Shown: in pieces, positions 17,144-26,440 of the stretch
Numbering within the stretch: the first letter of the stretch is position 1
How the letters are laid out: each line of letters opens with the position of its first letter
Source: Flagellimonas onchidii
GTDB lineage: Bacteria; Bacteroidota; Bacteroidia; Flavobacteriales; Flavobacteriaceae
Assembly (NCBI RefSeq): GCF_004804315.1
Contig: NZ_SRXX01000002.1
Span: 124,001 to 188,000 of the forward strand
DNA: 64,000 nt
Direction: 5' to 3'
Program-made: the position numbers and the translations under genes
The notes under the pieces: generated by a model
Told to the model about the DNA's origin: nothing
What the model saw: the letters and a program-made list of their open reading frames with translations, nothing else
Database searches by the model: none

Positions 17144-17908
17144 GTGAACCAGTCCGAGCTCAAAGATTTTTTGGATGAAAAGGTAGCACAGTATAACCAC
17201 CCTAGTTTTTTGGAGGGTGATCCGATTCAGGTTCCACATCGATTCTCCAAAAAAGAGGACATTGAAATTAGTGGTTTTCTTACGGCCACTATTGCCTGGG
17301 GCAATCGCAAAAGCATTATTAACAATGCTGTTCGGCTGATGGAACTCTTGGATAATTCCCCACATGATTTCGTGTTGAACCATTCCGAAAACGACTTAGA
17401 TAAGCTAACCCCCTTTGTCCATCGCACTTTTAATGGAACCGATCTTCAATATTTTGTTCAAAGTTTAAAACATATCTATCTAAACTACAAAGGATTAGAA
17501 TCTACTTTTGCAAAACATCAAGAAGAAGGTTCCTTGCAAACATCCATTTCACAGTTTAAGTTGACATTTTTCGAATTACCTCATCAAACTAGAACCCAAA
17601 AACATGTCTCAGATCCACTAAAAGGTTCTGCCGCAAAACGAATCAATATGTTTTTACGTTGGATGGTCCGTGACAATAGCACTGGAGTAGATTTTGGAAT
17701 TTGGAAAAGCCTAAAACCAAGTCAACTTTCCTGTCCCTTGGACGTACACTCTGGAAACGTCGCACGAAAACTCAAACTCCTCCACCGAAAACAAAACGAT
17801 GCCAAAGCACTTTTAGAATTGGATACAAATTTAAGAAGGCTTGATGCAACAGATCCAGTGAAGTATGATTTTGCCTTGTTTGGGCTTGGTGTTTTTGAAA
17901 AATTTTAG
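17144..17908 (+). CDS. TIGR02757 (DUF2400) family protein
   Basis: The reading frame starts at a GTG and gives 254 residues; no in-frame ATG is near. It has the features I associate with the Bacteroidota/Chlamydia TIGR02757 family: YNHPSFLEGDPIQVPH, FLTATIAWGNRKSI, DPLKGSAAKRINMFLRWMVR and a C-terminal DPVKYDFALFGLGV. The internal part resembles helix-hairpin-helix DNA glycosylase folds, but no catalytic role has been shown. The gene follows the LolD-like ATPase closely and may be co-transcribed. Confidence 0.85.
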   Translation: MNQSELKDFLDEKVAQYNHPSFLEGDPIQVPHRFSKKEDIEISGFLTATIAWGNRKSIINNAVRLMELLDNSPHDFVLNHSENDLDKLTPFVHRTFNGTDLQYFVQSLKHIYLNYKGLESTFAKHQEEGSLQTSISQFKLTFFELPHQTRTQKHVSDPLKGSAAKRINMFLRWMVRDNSTGVDFGIWKSLKPSQLSCPLDVHSGNVARKLKLLHRKQNDAKALLELDTNLRRLDATDPVKYDFALFGLGVFEKF

Positions 17909-18067
17909 AGTTTTCTCCTTTACCATAAATTGAGTCCATATTGGTTGAAATCATATCTTAAAGTTTCCATAACTTTTCTGACACTATCGGGTTATACATT
18001 GCAAATTGGCTATTTTGATACACCACATTCCACTATTAACCTAGGTGAAACCAGTTTGAAATAAAGA

Positions 18068-19345
18068 ATGAACAATTTAAAGGACTTAAATATTGAAAAG
18101 GAACTTTTACCATTGTTTGACTATTCATTGAACATGTTCAGCAAGAGGAAAATCCTTGAAATTTTAGAAAACCCCCTATCATCCATAACAGAGATAATTG
18201 AACGCCAAAACATTCTTAAAGGTTTTTCTTGTAATGAAAAAACACTGAAGGAGTACTCGTATACAGTGCTGTATTTGAACGAAGTGCATTTTTTTCTAAA
18301 TGATGGAAAAATAGAAGACCTGTCCAAGAAAAAGCTCAAATACAGGCTGTTCACCTCCAAGAAAGAAAAAATACATTATATAAGTAGATTCAATCAACTG
18401 ATATTGTTCTTTCATCGTCTCGAATCGAAATATTTTTCAAGGCTGGACTTAAAACAGTTTCCGAAATCTTATGAATGCAGCATTAGAAGAATACTAGAAT
18501 TTCTTTCCCATTTTGAATTGTATAAATATGAAAACATCGTTAGGGAACACAGATTGAAGGATAAGCATATCATAGAGCTTACCCAAAGAATCAGTGAGTT
18601 TAAAAAAGCGGGGAAGGTGAGAGCATTTTGGGAAGACCTATTTCTTTTTGAAGCTTACCTTTCAATAAGTTATGCACTGGTCAAAATGAATTTTCCGTTT
18701 CCAAAGTTTGTCGAAAGAGGCTTGAAAATACACCGACTTTATCATCCTTTACTGGATTCACCTGTCAAAAATGATATTGAAAGCGAAAGTAATGTGGTAG
18801 TGTTAAATGGCCCCAATATGTCTGGAAAATCAACACTATTAAAAGCCATCACATTATGTGTTTATTTCGGTCATATAGGATTAGGTATACCCGCTGTCCG
18901 TGCGGAAATCCCATTTTTCACCCATTTTTCCATTGAAATCAATAGAAGTGATGACATCTTAAAGGGCTACAGTCATTTTATGAAGGAAATCATGAATCTC
19001 AAAAGTGTTGTAGAAAATGCAACAAACGGAGATCAATGCTTCGCTGTTTTTGATGAACTTTTTAGCGGAACAAATGTCGAAGATGGTTTTGAAATTTGCA
19101 AAACGACCATTAACGGCTTAAGTAATTTCGACAGATGCTACTTTTTCATATCTACTCATATACAGGAACTCCAAAAAGTTTCAAATGAACGCATATCCAA
19201 TTATTATATTGATTGCGAGCTTATAGATGGTCAGCCTACTTTTACATATCGATTAAAAAAAGGATGGTCAGATGTCAAAGTGGGGCAAATACTTTTTGAA
19301 AAAGCAGGTTTGAACCAGTTGTTGACCAAGCAAGGCAACAAATAA
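18068..19345 (+). CDS. Short MutS-family ATPase without a mismatch-recognition domain
   Basis: The 425-residue protein has only the core/lever helices (about residues 1-220) and the ATPase domain of the MutS family. Walker A is GPNMSGKST at 248-256, Walker B is FAVFDELFSGT, and the switch is FISTHIQEL. It lacks the N-terminal mismatch-binding domain with its Phe-x-Glu wedge, so it should not find mismatches the way MutS does. Bacteroidota often carry such extra MutS-like proteins, and their role is not established. It is not paired with mutL. The codon use looks AT-rich relative to its neighbours. Confidence 0.85.
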   Translation: MNNLKDLNIEKELLPLFDYSLNMFSKRKILEILENPLSSITEIIERQNILKGFSCNEKTLKEYSYTVLYLNEVHFFLNDGKIEDLSKKKLKYRLFTSKKEKIHYISRFNQLILFFHRLESKYFSRLDLKQFPKSYECSIRRILEFLSHFELYKYENIVREHRLKDKHIIELTQRISEFKKAGKVRAFWEDLFLFEAYLSISYALVKMNFPFPKFVERGLKIHRLYHPLLDSPVKNDIESESNVVVLNGPNMSGKSTLLKAITLCVYFGHIGLGIPAVRAEIPFFTHFSIEINRSDDILKGYSHFMKEIMNLKSVVENATNGDQCFAVFDELFSGTNVEDGFEICKTTINGLSNFDRCYFFISTHIQELQKVSNERISNYYIDCELIDGQPTFTYRLKKGWSDVKVGQILFEKAGLNQLLTKQGNK

Positions 19346-19408
19346 AGTTATTTTGACTTATGAATACTGAAAATCAGTAACTTTAGGCAAACCCATAAAA
19401 AAAGTCGA

Positions 19409-19804
19409 ATGAAAGCCAAAACCCTTCTCCTTATAAGCATAATGGTATTTTTTATGAGTTGCCAGCAGCATACACCTTCTGAAAAAAAAGGCATGGTCAA
19501 AGTAACTATTTTATACCCTAACAGTGAAGGAAAGACATTTGACATGGATTACTATTCTAATAAGCATATGCCCATGGTAGCCGATTTATTGGGAGATGCA
19601 ATGAAACACTACAAGATTGATAAGGGCATAGGTGCCAGAACTCCTGATGAGCCCATTCCTTATTTTGCCATTGGATATTTATACTTTGACCAACTTTCAG
19701 ATTATCAGAATGCTTTTGGACCAAACGCTGAGCAAATTGTTGGTGACATTCCAAATTATACCAATGTTCAGCCCATTGTTCAAATTAGTGAGATATTGAA
19801 GTAA
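19409..19804 (+). CDS. EthD-domain-like lipoprotein
   Basis: The 131-residue product has a signal peptide with lipobox FMSC, then a ferredoxin-like alpha-beta domain of the EthD type: MVKVTILYPN, FDMDYYSNKHMPMV (the conserved YxxxHxP segment) and PYFAIGYLYFD. EthD proteins are small dimeric proteins known from ether-degrading operons; in Bacteroidota many occur alone and their role is unknown. The lipoprotein form is unusual in that it puts the domain outside the cytoplasm. Confidence 0.75.
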   Translation: MKAKTLLLISIMVFFMSCQQHTPSEKKGMVKVTILYPNSEGKTFDMDYYSNKHMPMVADLLGDAMKHYKIDKGIGARTPDEPIPYFAIGYLYFDQLSDYQNAFGPNAEQIVGDIPNYTNVQPIVQISEILK

Positions 19805-19852
19805 TTGAATAAGACCAGGATAAAGGTTTCTACCGGTTATAACATAGGTATG

Positions 19853-20989
19853 TTACCCTCCAAACCCATATCCTGAAGTGAAATTCAAAGGAATTTTCTT
19901 GCCTCCTTTAGATATGGATTCGTAAATGGCTTCTACGATTATCATATCTCTTTTACCCATTTCACCAGGAGCTTTATTGGGCTGGTCAAATAAAATATGT
20001 TTTGCGAAATCATCCATTTGAAGCTTTTGTTGGCTTTCTTGTGGAAAGTTAAGCTCTCCTTGCGACGTTCGTCCAGCCAATGGTATATATGTACTTGCCG
20101 GGTCAAGCTCGTACCATCCCCGCTCACATGAAGCAAAAAGCCTATTGGTACTTATATTATGCGAGGTCATAATGTTTCCGATAGCACCGCTTTCAAATTC
20201 GAATTGAGCTGTAATGGTTTCATCCGTTTCCTTAAAGTAATCGGGGCGTGTGCTAAATTCTAGTGCGGAAACAGAAATTGGGTTTTCACCTGTACCATAA
20301 ATGACACTTTGAATGGAATAGACACCCATATTCATCAAAGCCCCACCGCCAGAAAGCTCTTTGTTCAACCGCCACTGAGCAGGGTATGACATAGAACGAT
20401 ATCCTGCATCCGCAGAAATGTAGTTGATTTTACCGAAGGTTTTCTCTCTTACAATTCGCTTTACTTCTTGGGTATAGGGTTCTGAATGCAAGCGATATCC
20501 GACGCCAAGCTTTACCCCATTTTCTTTGCAAGCCTGAATTATGGCATCACATTCCTCCACACTAATAGCCATAGGCTTTTCACATATTACATGTTTTCCG
20601 GCTTTCGCCGCCCTAATCGAAAAATCGGCATGCATGCTATTGGGCAGTACCACATAAACAATATCTATTGCACTGTTCTGCGCAATGTCATCGAAGTTGT
20701 CATAATTATAAATATTCTCTTTCGGAATACCATACTTCCCTGCCCAAATCTTTTCTTTTTCTGGTGTTCCCGTAACTATTCCTGCTAAATAACAATGTTC
20801 TGCGTCCATGAGTGCAGGAGCCAATTGATAGGTGCTATAGCTTCCTAGGCCGACAAGGGCAATTCCCAATTTCCTTTTGTCCTTTTTAGCAGCAATGGCA
20901 CAGGCCAGCGGTGATATCGACATCAATGCTGTTGCGCCAGCACTTTTTGCAATCTTCGTATTGAAATCCCTTCTGGAAAGCTTATTCAT
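19853..20989 (-). CDS. Gfo/Idh/MocA-family oxidoreductase with twin-arginine signal
   Basis: The 378-residue protein starts with a Tat-type leader (SRRDF, then a hydrophobic stretch ending in SPLACAIAA), so it should be folded with NADP bound and exported to the periplasm, as for glucose-fructose oxidoreductase. The Rossmann motif is ALVGLGSYS, and the catalytic lysine is in VICEKPMAIS. The C-terminal domain has GGGALMNMGVYSIQS. It oxidises or rearranges a sugar or sugar acid; the substrate is not known. A divergent aldo/keto reductase gene lies across a 155-base gap. Confidence 0.9.
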   Translation of the reverse strand: MNKLSRRDFNTKIAKSAGATALMSISPLACAIAAKKDKRKLGIALVGLGSYSTYQLAPALMDAEHCYLAGIVTGTPEKEKIWAGKYGIPKENIYNYDNFDDIAQNSAIDIVYVVLPNSMHADFSIRAAKAGKHVICEKPMAISVEECDAIIQACKENGVKLGVGYRLHSEPYTQEVKRIVREKTFGKINYISADAGYRSMSYPAQWRLNKELSGGGALMNMGVYSIQSVIYGTGENPISVSALEFSTRPDYFKETDETITAQFEFESGAIGNIMTSHNISTNRLFASCERGWYELDPASTYIPLAGRTSQGELNFPQESQQKLQMDDFAKHILFDQPNKAPGEMGKRDMIIVEAIYESISKGGKKIPLNFTSGYGFGG

Positions 20990-21144
20990 GATGTTATGTT
21001 TTTTGAGGTGTTGATAATGCCATTGAATTTACTTTTTAAGCTTCAGGCTTTATCAAAAATTTAAGTTAAAATCCATAAAACAGGAATATCTGAGCTGAAA
21101 TATGATAAATTTAGTTCCCTTAAAAACAACTATACCTTTACATT

Positions 21145-22161
21145 ATGGCCTTAAATGATTCCTTTGGGATAGAAAATTATGTTCCCAACGAAAGTAGATA
21201 TGAAAAAATGCAGTATAGACGTTGCGGCAACAGCGGACTTTTACTTCCGATGATTTCCTTAGGGCTTTGGCATAATTTCGGACATACGAATGACTTTTAC
21301 AATGCTCGCCAAATCTTAAGAACTGCTTTTGACAATGGAATTACCCACTTTGATCTCGCAAACAACTATGGCCCCCCATATGGTGCCGCAGAAGATAATT
21401 TTGGACGCCTGTTCCATAAGGATTTTAAGAATTATAGGGATGAATTGATTATTTCTTCAAAAGCTGGTTGGGATATGTGGCCTGGACCTTACGGAAACTT
21501 TGGTTCAAGAAAATATCTAATCGCAAGTTTGGACCAAAGTTTAAAAAGGATGGGATTGGAGTATGTTGACATATTTTACCATCATAGGCCCGACCCTGAA
21601 ACCCCTTTGGAAGAAACCATGGGAGCTCTACATCATATTGTCCAGCAAGGTAAGGCACTTTATGTGGGAATCTCCCAATATAATGCGGAGGATACTGCAA
21701 AAGCTTATGAAATCTTAAAAGATCTTGGAACCCCATTACTTATTCACCAACCAAGATACAATATGATGGATAGATGGGTAGAAGATGGACTCTTGGATGT
21801 TTTGGGTGAAAAGGGTATTGGGTCCATCCCGTTCTCTCCACTACGACAGGGTATACTGACCAATAAATACCTAAAAGGAATTCCAAAGGATTCACGGGCA
21901 GGGAAAGATGCGCGATACCTAAAATCAGACCAGATTACACCTGAAATTTTAGAGAAGGTTCAAAAACTGGATGCCATTGCCAATTCAAGAAACCAAAGTC
22001 TGGCCCAAATGGCCTTAGCCTGGATTTTAAAGGACGAACGTATTACCACCGTATTGATTGGTGCTAGCAGGACCGCACAATTACTTGACAATATAAAAGC
22101 ACTGGATAATTTGGCCTTCAGTAAAGAAGAGCTTGCCAAGATTGAAGCTATTTTGGCTTAA
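21145..22161 (+). CDS. Aldo/keto reductase (YghZ/MgrA type)
   Basis: The 338-residue TIM-barrel oxidoreductase has the catalytic tetrad motifs: DLANNYGPP (Asp, Tyr), SSKAGWDMWPG (Lys) and FYHHRPDPETPLEET (His), plus the NADPH phosphate-binding IGASRTAQL at the C-terminus. The GYGSPPG-like N-terminal region places it with L-glyceraldehyde 3-phosphate reductases, also seen as potassium-channel beta-subunit-like proteins. TACCTTTA (21133-21140) ends four bases before the ATG, so the message may be nearly leaderless. Confidence 0.92.
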   Translation: MALNDSFGIENYVPNESRYEKMQYRRCGNSGLLLPMISLGLWHNFGHTNDFYNARQILRTAFDNGITHFDLANNYGPPYGAAEDNFGRLFHKDFKNYRDELIISSKAGWDMWPGPYGNFGSRKYLIASLDQSLKRMGLEYVDIFYHHRPDPETPLEETMGALHHIVQQGKALYVGISQYNAEDTAKAYEILKDLGTPLLIHQPRYNMMDRWVEDGLLDVLGEKGIGSIPFSPLRQGILTNKYLKGIPKDSRAGKDARYLKSDQITPEILEKVQKLDAIANSRNQSLAQMALAWILKDERITTVLIGASRTAQLLDNIKALDNLAFSKEELAKIEAILA

Positions 22162-22204
22162 AAGGTGCCAACAGCTATAAGAATCTGACTAATTCAAATA
22201 TAAA

Positions 22205-23692
22205 ATGAAAAAAATCTATTTAATACTGCATGTACTTCTATTCAGTTCCACTGCCTTTGCGCAAAGTAGAAAATTACCTGTGGATACCACTGTAACCACG
22301 CAACACAATGTGACAATCAATGGTACTAACGTAAATTATACGGCCACTACGGGTACACAGCCTGTTTGGGATGAAATGGGAGAGCCAATAGCTTCTCTAC
22401 ATTACACCTATTACACAAGAAACAATGTGAAAAACAGAGCTGAGCGGCCTTTGTTAATCTCTTTCAACGGAGGACCTGGTTCAGGTTCTGTTTGGATGCA
22501 TTTGGCCTATACTGGTCCCAGAATTCTTAAAATTGATGATGAAGGATATCCTGTTCAACCTTATGGGGTTAAACACAATCCTTATTCCGTATTGGATGTG
22601 ACAGATATTGTATATGTAAACCCTGCCAATACAGGTTATTCCAGAACTATACCTGAAACAGGTGATAAGGTGGATAGAGATAAATTTTTCGGAATCAATG
22701 CCGATGTAACATATTTAGCGGAATGGTTGAACACCTTTGTGACCCGAAACAATCGTTGGCGCTCTCCAAAGTATATTATTGGGGAAAGCTATGGAGGAAC
22801 CCGGGTCATGGGACTATCACTGGCTTTGCAAAACCAGCAATGGATGTATTTGAATGGGGTTATCATGGTTTCCCCTGCAGATTACAAAGTAATCCGTGTG
22901 GGTGGGCCCGTGTCTAGTGCCTTAAACCTTCCCTATTATACGGCTGCAGCTTGGCATCACAAGGCCCTCCCTGCTGATCTCCAAAACAAGGATTTACTGG
23001 ATATCTTACCTGAATCGGAAGAATATACCATAAATACTCTGATTCCTGCCATTGCCAAAGGAGGTTTTATTTCCGATGCAGAACGTAAAAGCGTAGCGCA
23101 GAAAATGGCTTATTATTCAGGATTAAAGGAAAAAGACATTTTAGATCATAACCTGGACGTTCCCACCCAATTCTTTTGGAAAAATTTGTTGAAGGACAAC
23201 GGTGGATATAACGTGGGGAGATTGGACAGTCGTTACTTAGGGATTGACAGGCGACTTTTTGGGGAAGGACCAGATTATTCAGCAGAATTAACCTCATGGT
23301 TGCACAGCTTCACTCCAGCTATTAACTACTATCTGCAGGAAGAATTAAAATTTAAAACCGATATCAAATACAATATGTTCGGCCCTGTACACCCATGGAA
23401 CAATGAAAATGACAATACCCGTGACAACCTTCGTCAAGCCATGGCACAAAACCCATATTTGAATGTACTGGTACAATCGGGATATTATGATGGTGCCACA
23501 ACATATTTCAACGCAAAATATACGATGTGGCAAATAGATCCAAGTGGACGCATGAAAGATCGTTTCGAATTTAAGGGATATCGTTCTGGGCACATGATGT
23601 ACTTAAGGCGTGAGGACCTCAAAAAGGCCAATGATGATTTGCGTGCATTTATTCTAAGAACCGTTGCCAATGGCAAAAGTGCCAAATACTAA
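22205..23692 (+). CDS. S10 family serine carboxypeptidase
   Basis: The 495-residue secreted protein has a signal peptide ending in AFAQS. Catalytic motifs of family S10 are present: the oxyanion-hole segment FNGGPGSGSVW, the nucleophile in GESYGGTR, the Asp in SGYYDGATTY and the His in YRSGHMMYLR. Such enzymes trim C-terminal residues from peptides, here in the periplasm or outside. It lies in a run of same-strand genes starting with the aldo/keto reductase, with a 43-base gap. The peptide preference cannot be told. Confidence 0.93.
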   Translation: MKKIYLILHVLLFSSTAFAQSRKLPVDTTVTTQHNVTINGTNVNYTATTGTQPVWDEMGEPIASLHYTYYTRNNVKNRAERPLLISFNGGPGSGSVWMHLAYTGPRILKIDDEGYPVQPYGVKHNPYSVLDVTDIVYVNPANTGYSRTIPETGDKVDRDKFFGINADVTYLAEWLNTFVTRNNRWRSPKYIIGESYGGTRVMGLSLALQNQQWMYLNGVIMVSPADYKVIRVGGPVSSALNLPYYTAAAWHHKALPADLQNKDLLDILPESEEYTINTLIPAIAKGGFISDAERKSVAQKMAYYSGLKEKDILDHNLDVPTQFFWKNLLKDNGGYNVGRLDSRYLGIDRRLFGEGPDYSAELTSWLHSFTPAINYYLQEELKFKTDIKYNMFGPVHPWNNENDNTRDNLRQAMAQNPYLNVLVQSGYYDGATTYFNAKYTMWQIDPSGRMKDRFEFKGYRSGHMMYLRREDLKKANDDLRAFILRTVANGKSAKY

Positions 23693-23716
23693 TCCGTTTT
23701 AGAATAATCCTTTTCT

Positions 23717-24322
23717 ATGAGTTGGATAGAAATTGTCGATTACGAAAATGCTGGTCCACAGCTAAAAAGAATTTATGATAGGGTCAAAGGGCCGGACAAT
23801 AATGTGGACAATGTTCTCTCCATACATAGTTTAAGGCCCCATTCCCTAGTGGGACACATGACGCTTTATAAAAATGTGTTACACAACTCCAATAACGAAC
23901 TTCCCAAATGGTATTTGGAGGCCATCGGTATATATGTGAGTCATCTTAATAAATGTGATTATTGTGTCCAGCATCATTTTGAAGGGTTTAAGAGACTACT
24001 AAACGATGACCAAAAAGCTGAAAGATTTATAAAATCTGTCAAAACTGACGAACTGAATGGAATATTTGAGGATAAGTTTTTGGTCGGAATGGAATATGCC
24101 AAAAAGTTGACCATTGCCCATACCGAAATTTCAAAAAAGGAAATTGATGACTTAAGAGCTTCAGGTTTTACTGACGGACAAATTTTGGAAATAAACCAAG
24201 TAACAAGTTACTTTAACTATGTTAACCGAACTGTTTTGGGGCTGGGCGTGAATACTAAGGGAGATATTTTAGGCTTATCCCCCAACGAAAGTGCTGATCC
24301 AAATAATTGGAATCACAAATAG
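23717..24322 (+). CDS. Carboxymuconolactone decarboxylase-like (AhpD-type) protein
   Basis: The 201-residue protein has the AhpD-type redox motif in CDYCVQHHFEG, that is CxxC with a nearby His, within an all-helical fold. This subgroup is usually called peroxidase-related enzyme. It probably reduces peroxides or acts as a thiol-disulfide adaptor in the cytoplasm. The context (S10 peptidase before, DUF5009 membrane protein five bases after the stop) does not reveal a pathway, but tight spacing suggests one transcript. Confidence 0.85.
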   Translation: MSWIEIVDYENAGPQLKRIYDRVKGPDNNVDNVLSIHSLRPHSLVGHMTLYKNVLHNSNNELPKWYLEAIGIYVSHLNKCDYCVQHHFEGFKRLLNDDQKAERFIKSVKTDELNGIFEDKFLVGMEYAKKLTIAHTEISKKEIDDLRASGFTDGQILEINQVTSYFNYVNRTVLGLGVNTKGDILGLSPNESADPNNWNHK

Positions 24323-24327
24323 CAAGT

Positions 24328-25497
24328 ATGAGAATAGCATCCATCGACATATTAAGAGCCTTGACCATGGTATTGATGATCTGGGTAAATGATTTTTGGA
24401 CTTTGACCAAAGTGCCCAAATGGTTGCAACATGCCTCCGCTACAGAAGATTATTTAGGCTTTTCAGATGTAATCTTTCCGTTGTTCCTTTTTATCGTAGG
24501 GCTTAGCATTCCCTATGCTATCCAACACAGATTTTCTAAAAACGAAAGCTCAGTAAGGATTGGAAAGCATATTCTCATCCGTTCATTATCTCTGTTGTTC
24601 ATTGGTTATTTTATGGTCAATTATGAAACACATAGCGAGACTTTGGGATTAGGCAAATATTGGTGGTGTTTTATAATGGCTATGGCCACTGCTCTGGTTT
24701 GGATGAACTGGAATAAAAGCCCGGTTCCAAAAAAATGGCACCTTGTTTTTCAGGTAATGGGATTATTGATTTTTCTCTATCTGGCTATAGTTTACAAAGG
24801 TGGTCTTTCAGGAGAAAATTGGATGAAGCCTCAATGGTGGGGTATACTTGGTCTTATTGGTTGGGCCTATTTGGCCAATGCGTTGGCTTATCTTTTTACC
24901 AAAGGTAATCTGTATGCTCTTATAATTCTATGGATAGGGTTCAACACATTGTCAGTACTGAATACATCTACCGAATTATTGCAATTTGATGGCTTTATAA
25001 CTTACTTTTCTCCGCTATATTCTGGAACAATCCCCGCATTCACAGCTGGAGGAGTGGTTACAACACTTTTGTTCCAAAAATTGGGGAAATCTGGTATTAA
25101 AACACCCTATGCCTTGATAATCTTATTGGGAGTTATCTCAATAGCCTTTGGATTAGGCACAAGGCATATTTGGGGTATTTCAAAAATTCAGGGAACCCCC
25201 TCTTGGTTGGCTGTATGCAGCGGCATTGGTTTTTTATCCTTTGTTCTATTGCATTATATAGCCGATGTTATGAAAATAACACGATGGGCTGATTTTATAA
25301 AACCCGCAGGCACAGCAACTTTGACCTGTTACATGATTCCCTATTTTATTTATCCTTTACAAAACTTAAGCCATATTAGATTACCAGAATTTTTGAATTC
25401 AGGTATAGCTGGTCTGTTGATTTCCTTTGGCTTTGCCCTTGCGGTGGTTTTCTTTACGGGATGGTTAGAGCGTAAAGGCTTTAAACTAAAATTATGA
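24328..25497 (+). CDS. DUF5009/HGSNAT-like membrane acyltransferase family protein
   Basis: Starting at the ATG at 24328 (an upstream in-frame start would overlap the previous gene), the protein has 389 residues and about ten to eleven membrane helices. The N-terminal RIASIDILRALTMVLMIWVND and FSDVIFPLFLFIVGLSIPYA regions are typical of the DUF5009 and heparan-alpha-glucosaminide N-acetyltransferase-like group. Members move acetyl groups across the membrane to amino sugars, but bacterial substrates are mostly unknown. The stop codon overlaps the next start (ATGA), so translation is coupled. Confidence 0.85.
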   Translation: MRIASIDILRALTMVLMIWVNDFWTLTKVPKWLQHASATEDYLGFSDVIFPLFLFIVGLSIPYAIQHRFSKNESSVRIGKHILIRSLSLLFIGYFMVNYETHSETLGLGKYWWCFIMAMATALVWMNWNKSPVPKKWHLVFQVMGLLIFLYLAIVYKGGLSGENWMKPQWWGILGLIGWAYLANALAYLFTKGNLYALIILWIGFNTLSVLNTSTELLQFDGFITYFSPLYSGTIPAFTAGGVVTTLLFQKLGKSGIKTPYALIILLGVISIAFGLGTRHIWGISKIQGTPSWLAVCSGIGFLSFVLLHYIADVMKITRWADFIKPAGTATLTCYMIPYFIYPLQNLSHIRLPEFLNSGIAGLLISFGFALAVVFFTGWLERKGFKLKL

Positions 25498-26072
25498 GAA
25501 AAAATATCCTTTCAATTATTGTTGGCTTAATGAGTATGCATTTTTTGATGGCTCAAGAGATTCCTTCCAAAGAATGGCAGATAAAAACAGCATTAATGGC
25601 TGTTCCAAAAGATTATAAAGATGGCGCAAAGGTATATGGCTACGACATATCTGGAAACTTCACTGTTTTAAAAAATGGTTCTAACGACTATGTTGCCCTT
25701 GCAGACGACCAAAAAAAAGAAAAATTCTCTACAGCGGCATACCATAAAGATTTAGAACCTTTTATGGCACGCGGTAGAGAATTAAGGATGCAAGGAAAAG
25801 AAGCTCAAGAAATTTTCGATATTCGGGAGGAAGAAGTTAAATCTGGAAAACTAAAAATGCCTGATAAGGCAACTTTGTGTGTATTTACGGGAACAGTGAA
25901 CCAAGAAACAAAGGAGATTGAAAACCCATACGTACGCTATGTCTTTTATATTCCTTTTGCAACGGGTGAGTCCACCGGATTACCCACTACTCCTACCCCT
26001 CCTGGTCACGCATGGCTAATGAATCCGGGTACTCATAGAGCACACATTATGATAACGCCGCCAAAGAACTAA
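25494..26072 (+). CDS. Secreted protein of unknown function, translationally coupled to DUF5009 gene
   Basis: The 192-residue product has a signal peptide (LSIIVGLMSMHFLMAQ) and no membrane segment after it. A conserved-looking C-terminal part contains PYVRYVFYIPFA, a Pro-rich GLPTTPTPPGHAW stretch and MNPGTHRAHIMI, rich in His. I recall similar uncharacterised proteins in Bacteroidota. Its ATG overlaps the stop of the DUF5009 gene by four bases, which suggests related tasks in the envelope. Confidence 0.75.
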   Translation: MRKNILSIIVGLMSMHFLMAQEIPSKEWQIKTALMAVPKDYKDGAKVYGYDISGNFTVLKNGSNDYVALADDQKKEKFSTAAYHKDLEPFMARGRELRMQGKEAQEIFDIREEEVKSGKLKMPDKATLCVFTGTVNQETKEIENPYVRYVFYIPFATGESTGLPTTPTPPGHAWLMNPGTHRAHIMITPPKN

Positions 26073-26109
26073 GATTTTTTCTGCCCGTGTAACATTTTTA
26101 GAAAAAATC
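26073..26109 (+). repeat. AT-rich hairpin after the secreted-protein gene
   Basis: GATTTTTTCT and AGAAAAAATC form a 10-bp stem around a 17-base loop, directly after the stop codon. No T-run follows, so termination is possible but not secure. Confidence 0.4.
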
Positions 26110-26116
26110 CTACATA

Positions 26117-26135
26117 TAATTAAATCACTTAATTA
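26117..26135. promoter_or_regulatory. Palindrome touching the start codon of the 89-residue protein
   Basis: TAATTAA and TTAATTA flank the spacer ATCAC. The right arm ends at the A of the start codon. It could be a repressor site or simply AT-rich symmetry. Confidence 0.3.
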
Positions 26136-26404
26136 TGGGAGGAGGCGGACATATACTTCACATGGTAAGGTCGTTCAAGGCCAATCGCGACCTGCTCAAA
26201 AAAAGAAGACGTAAATCTAAAGAAGACGTCTATGGTATGGAGGCAAGAACCGAATTGAGTTTCAAAAAGTCTACTCCTGAAGATATCATGGTCGTCCGAA
26301 AAAAAATAGCTCACCAAAAACGTAAGAACAGCTTAGCTGGATTAATGGCTATTTTAATAATGATAATTTTCGCTTTTATTACATATTGGCTGCTCAGTAG
26401 ATGA
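26135..26404 (+). CDS. Small basic protein with a C-terminal membrane helix
   Basis: The 89-residue protein begins MGGGGHILHMV, has a very basic middle (KKRRRKSKEDVYG) and ends in one hydrophobic helix (LMAILIMIIFAFITYWLL). It is therefore a tail-anchored inner-membrane protein with its basic part in the cytoplasm. I recall homologues across Bacteroidota, sometimes with unfounded enzyme names. The function is unknown. Confidence 0.75.
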   Translation: MGGGGHILHMVRSFKANRDLLKKRRRKSKEDVYGMEARTELSFKKSTPEDIMVVRKKIAHQKRKNSLAGLMAILIMIIFAFITYWLLSR

Positions 26405-26440
26405 TGGTATTAATTTCTTATTTTTAGGCAAATCAATGTA

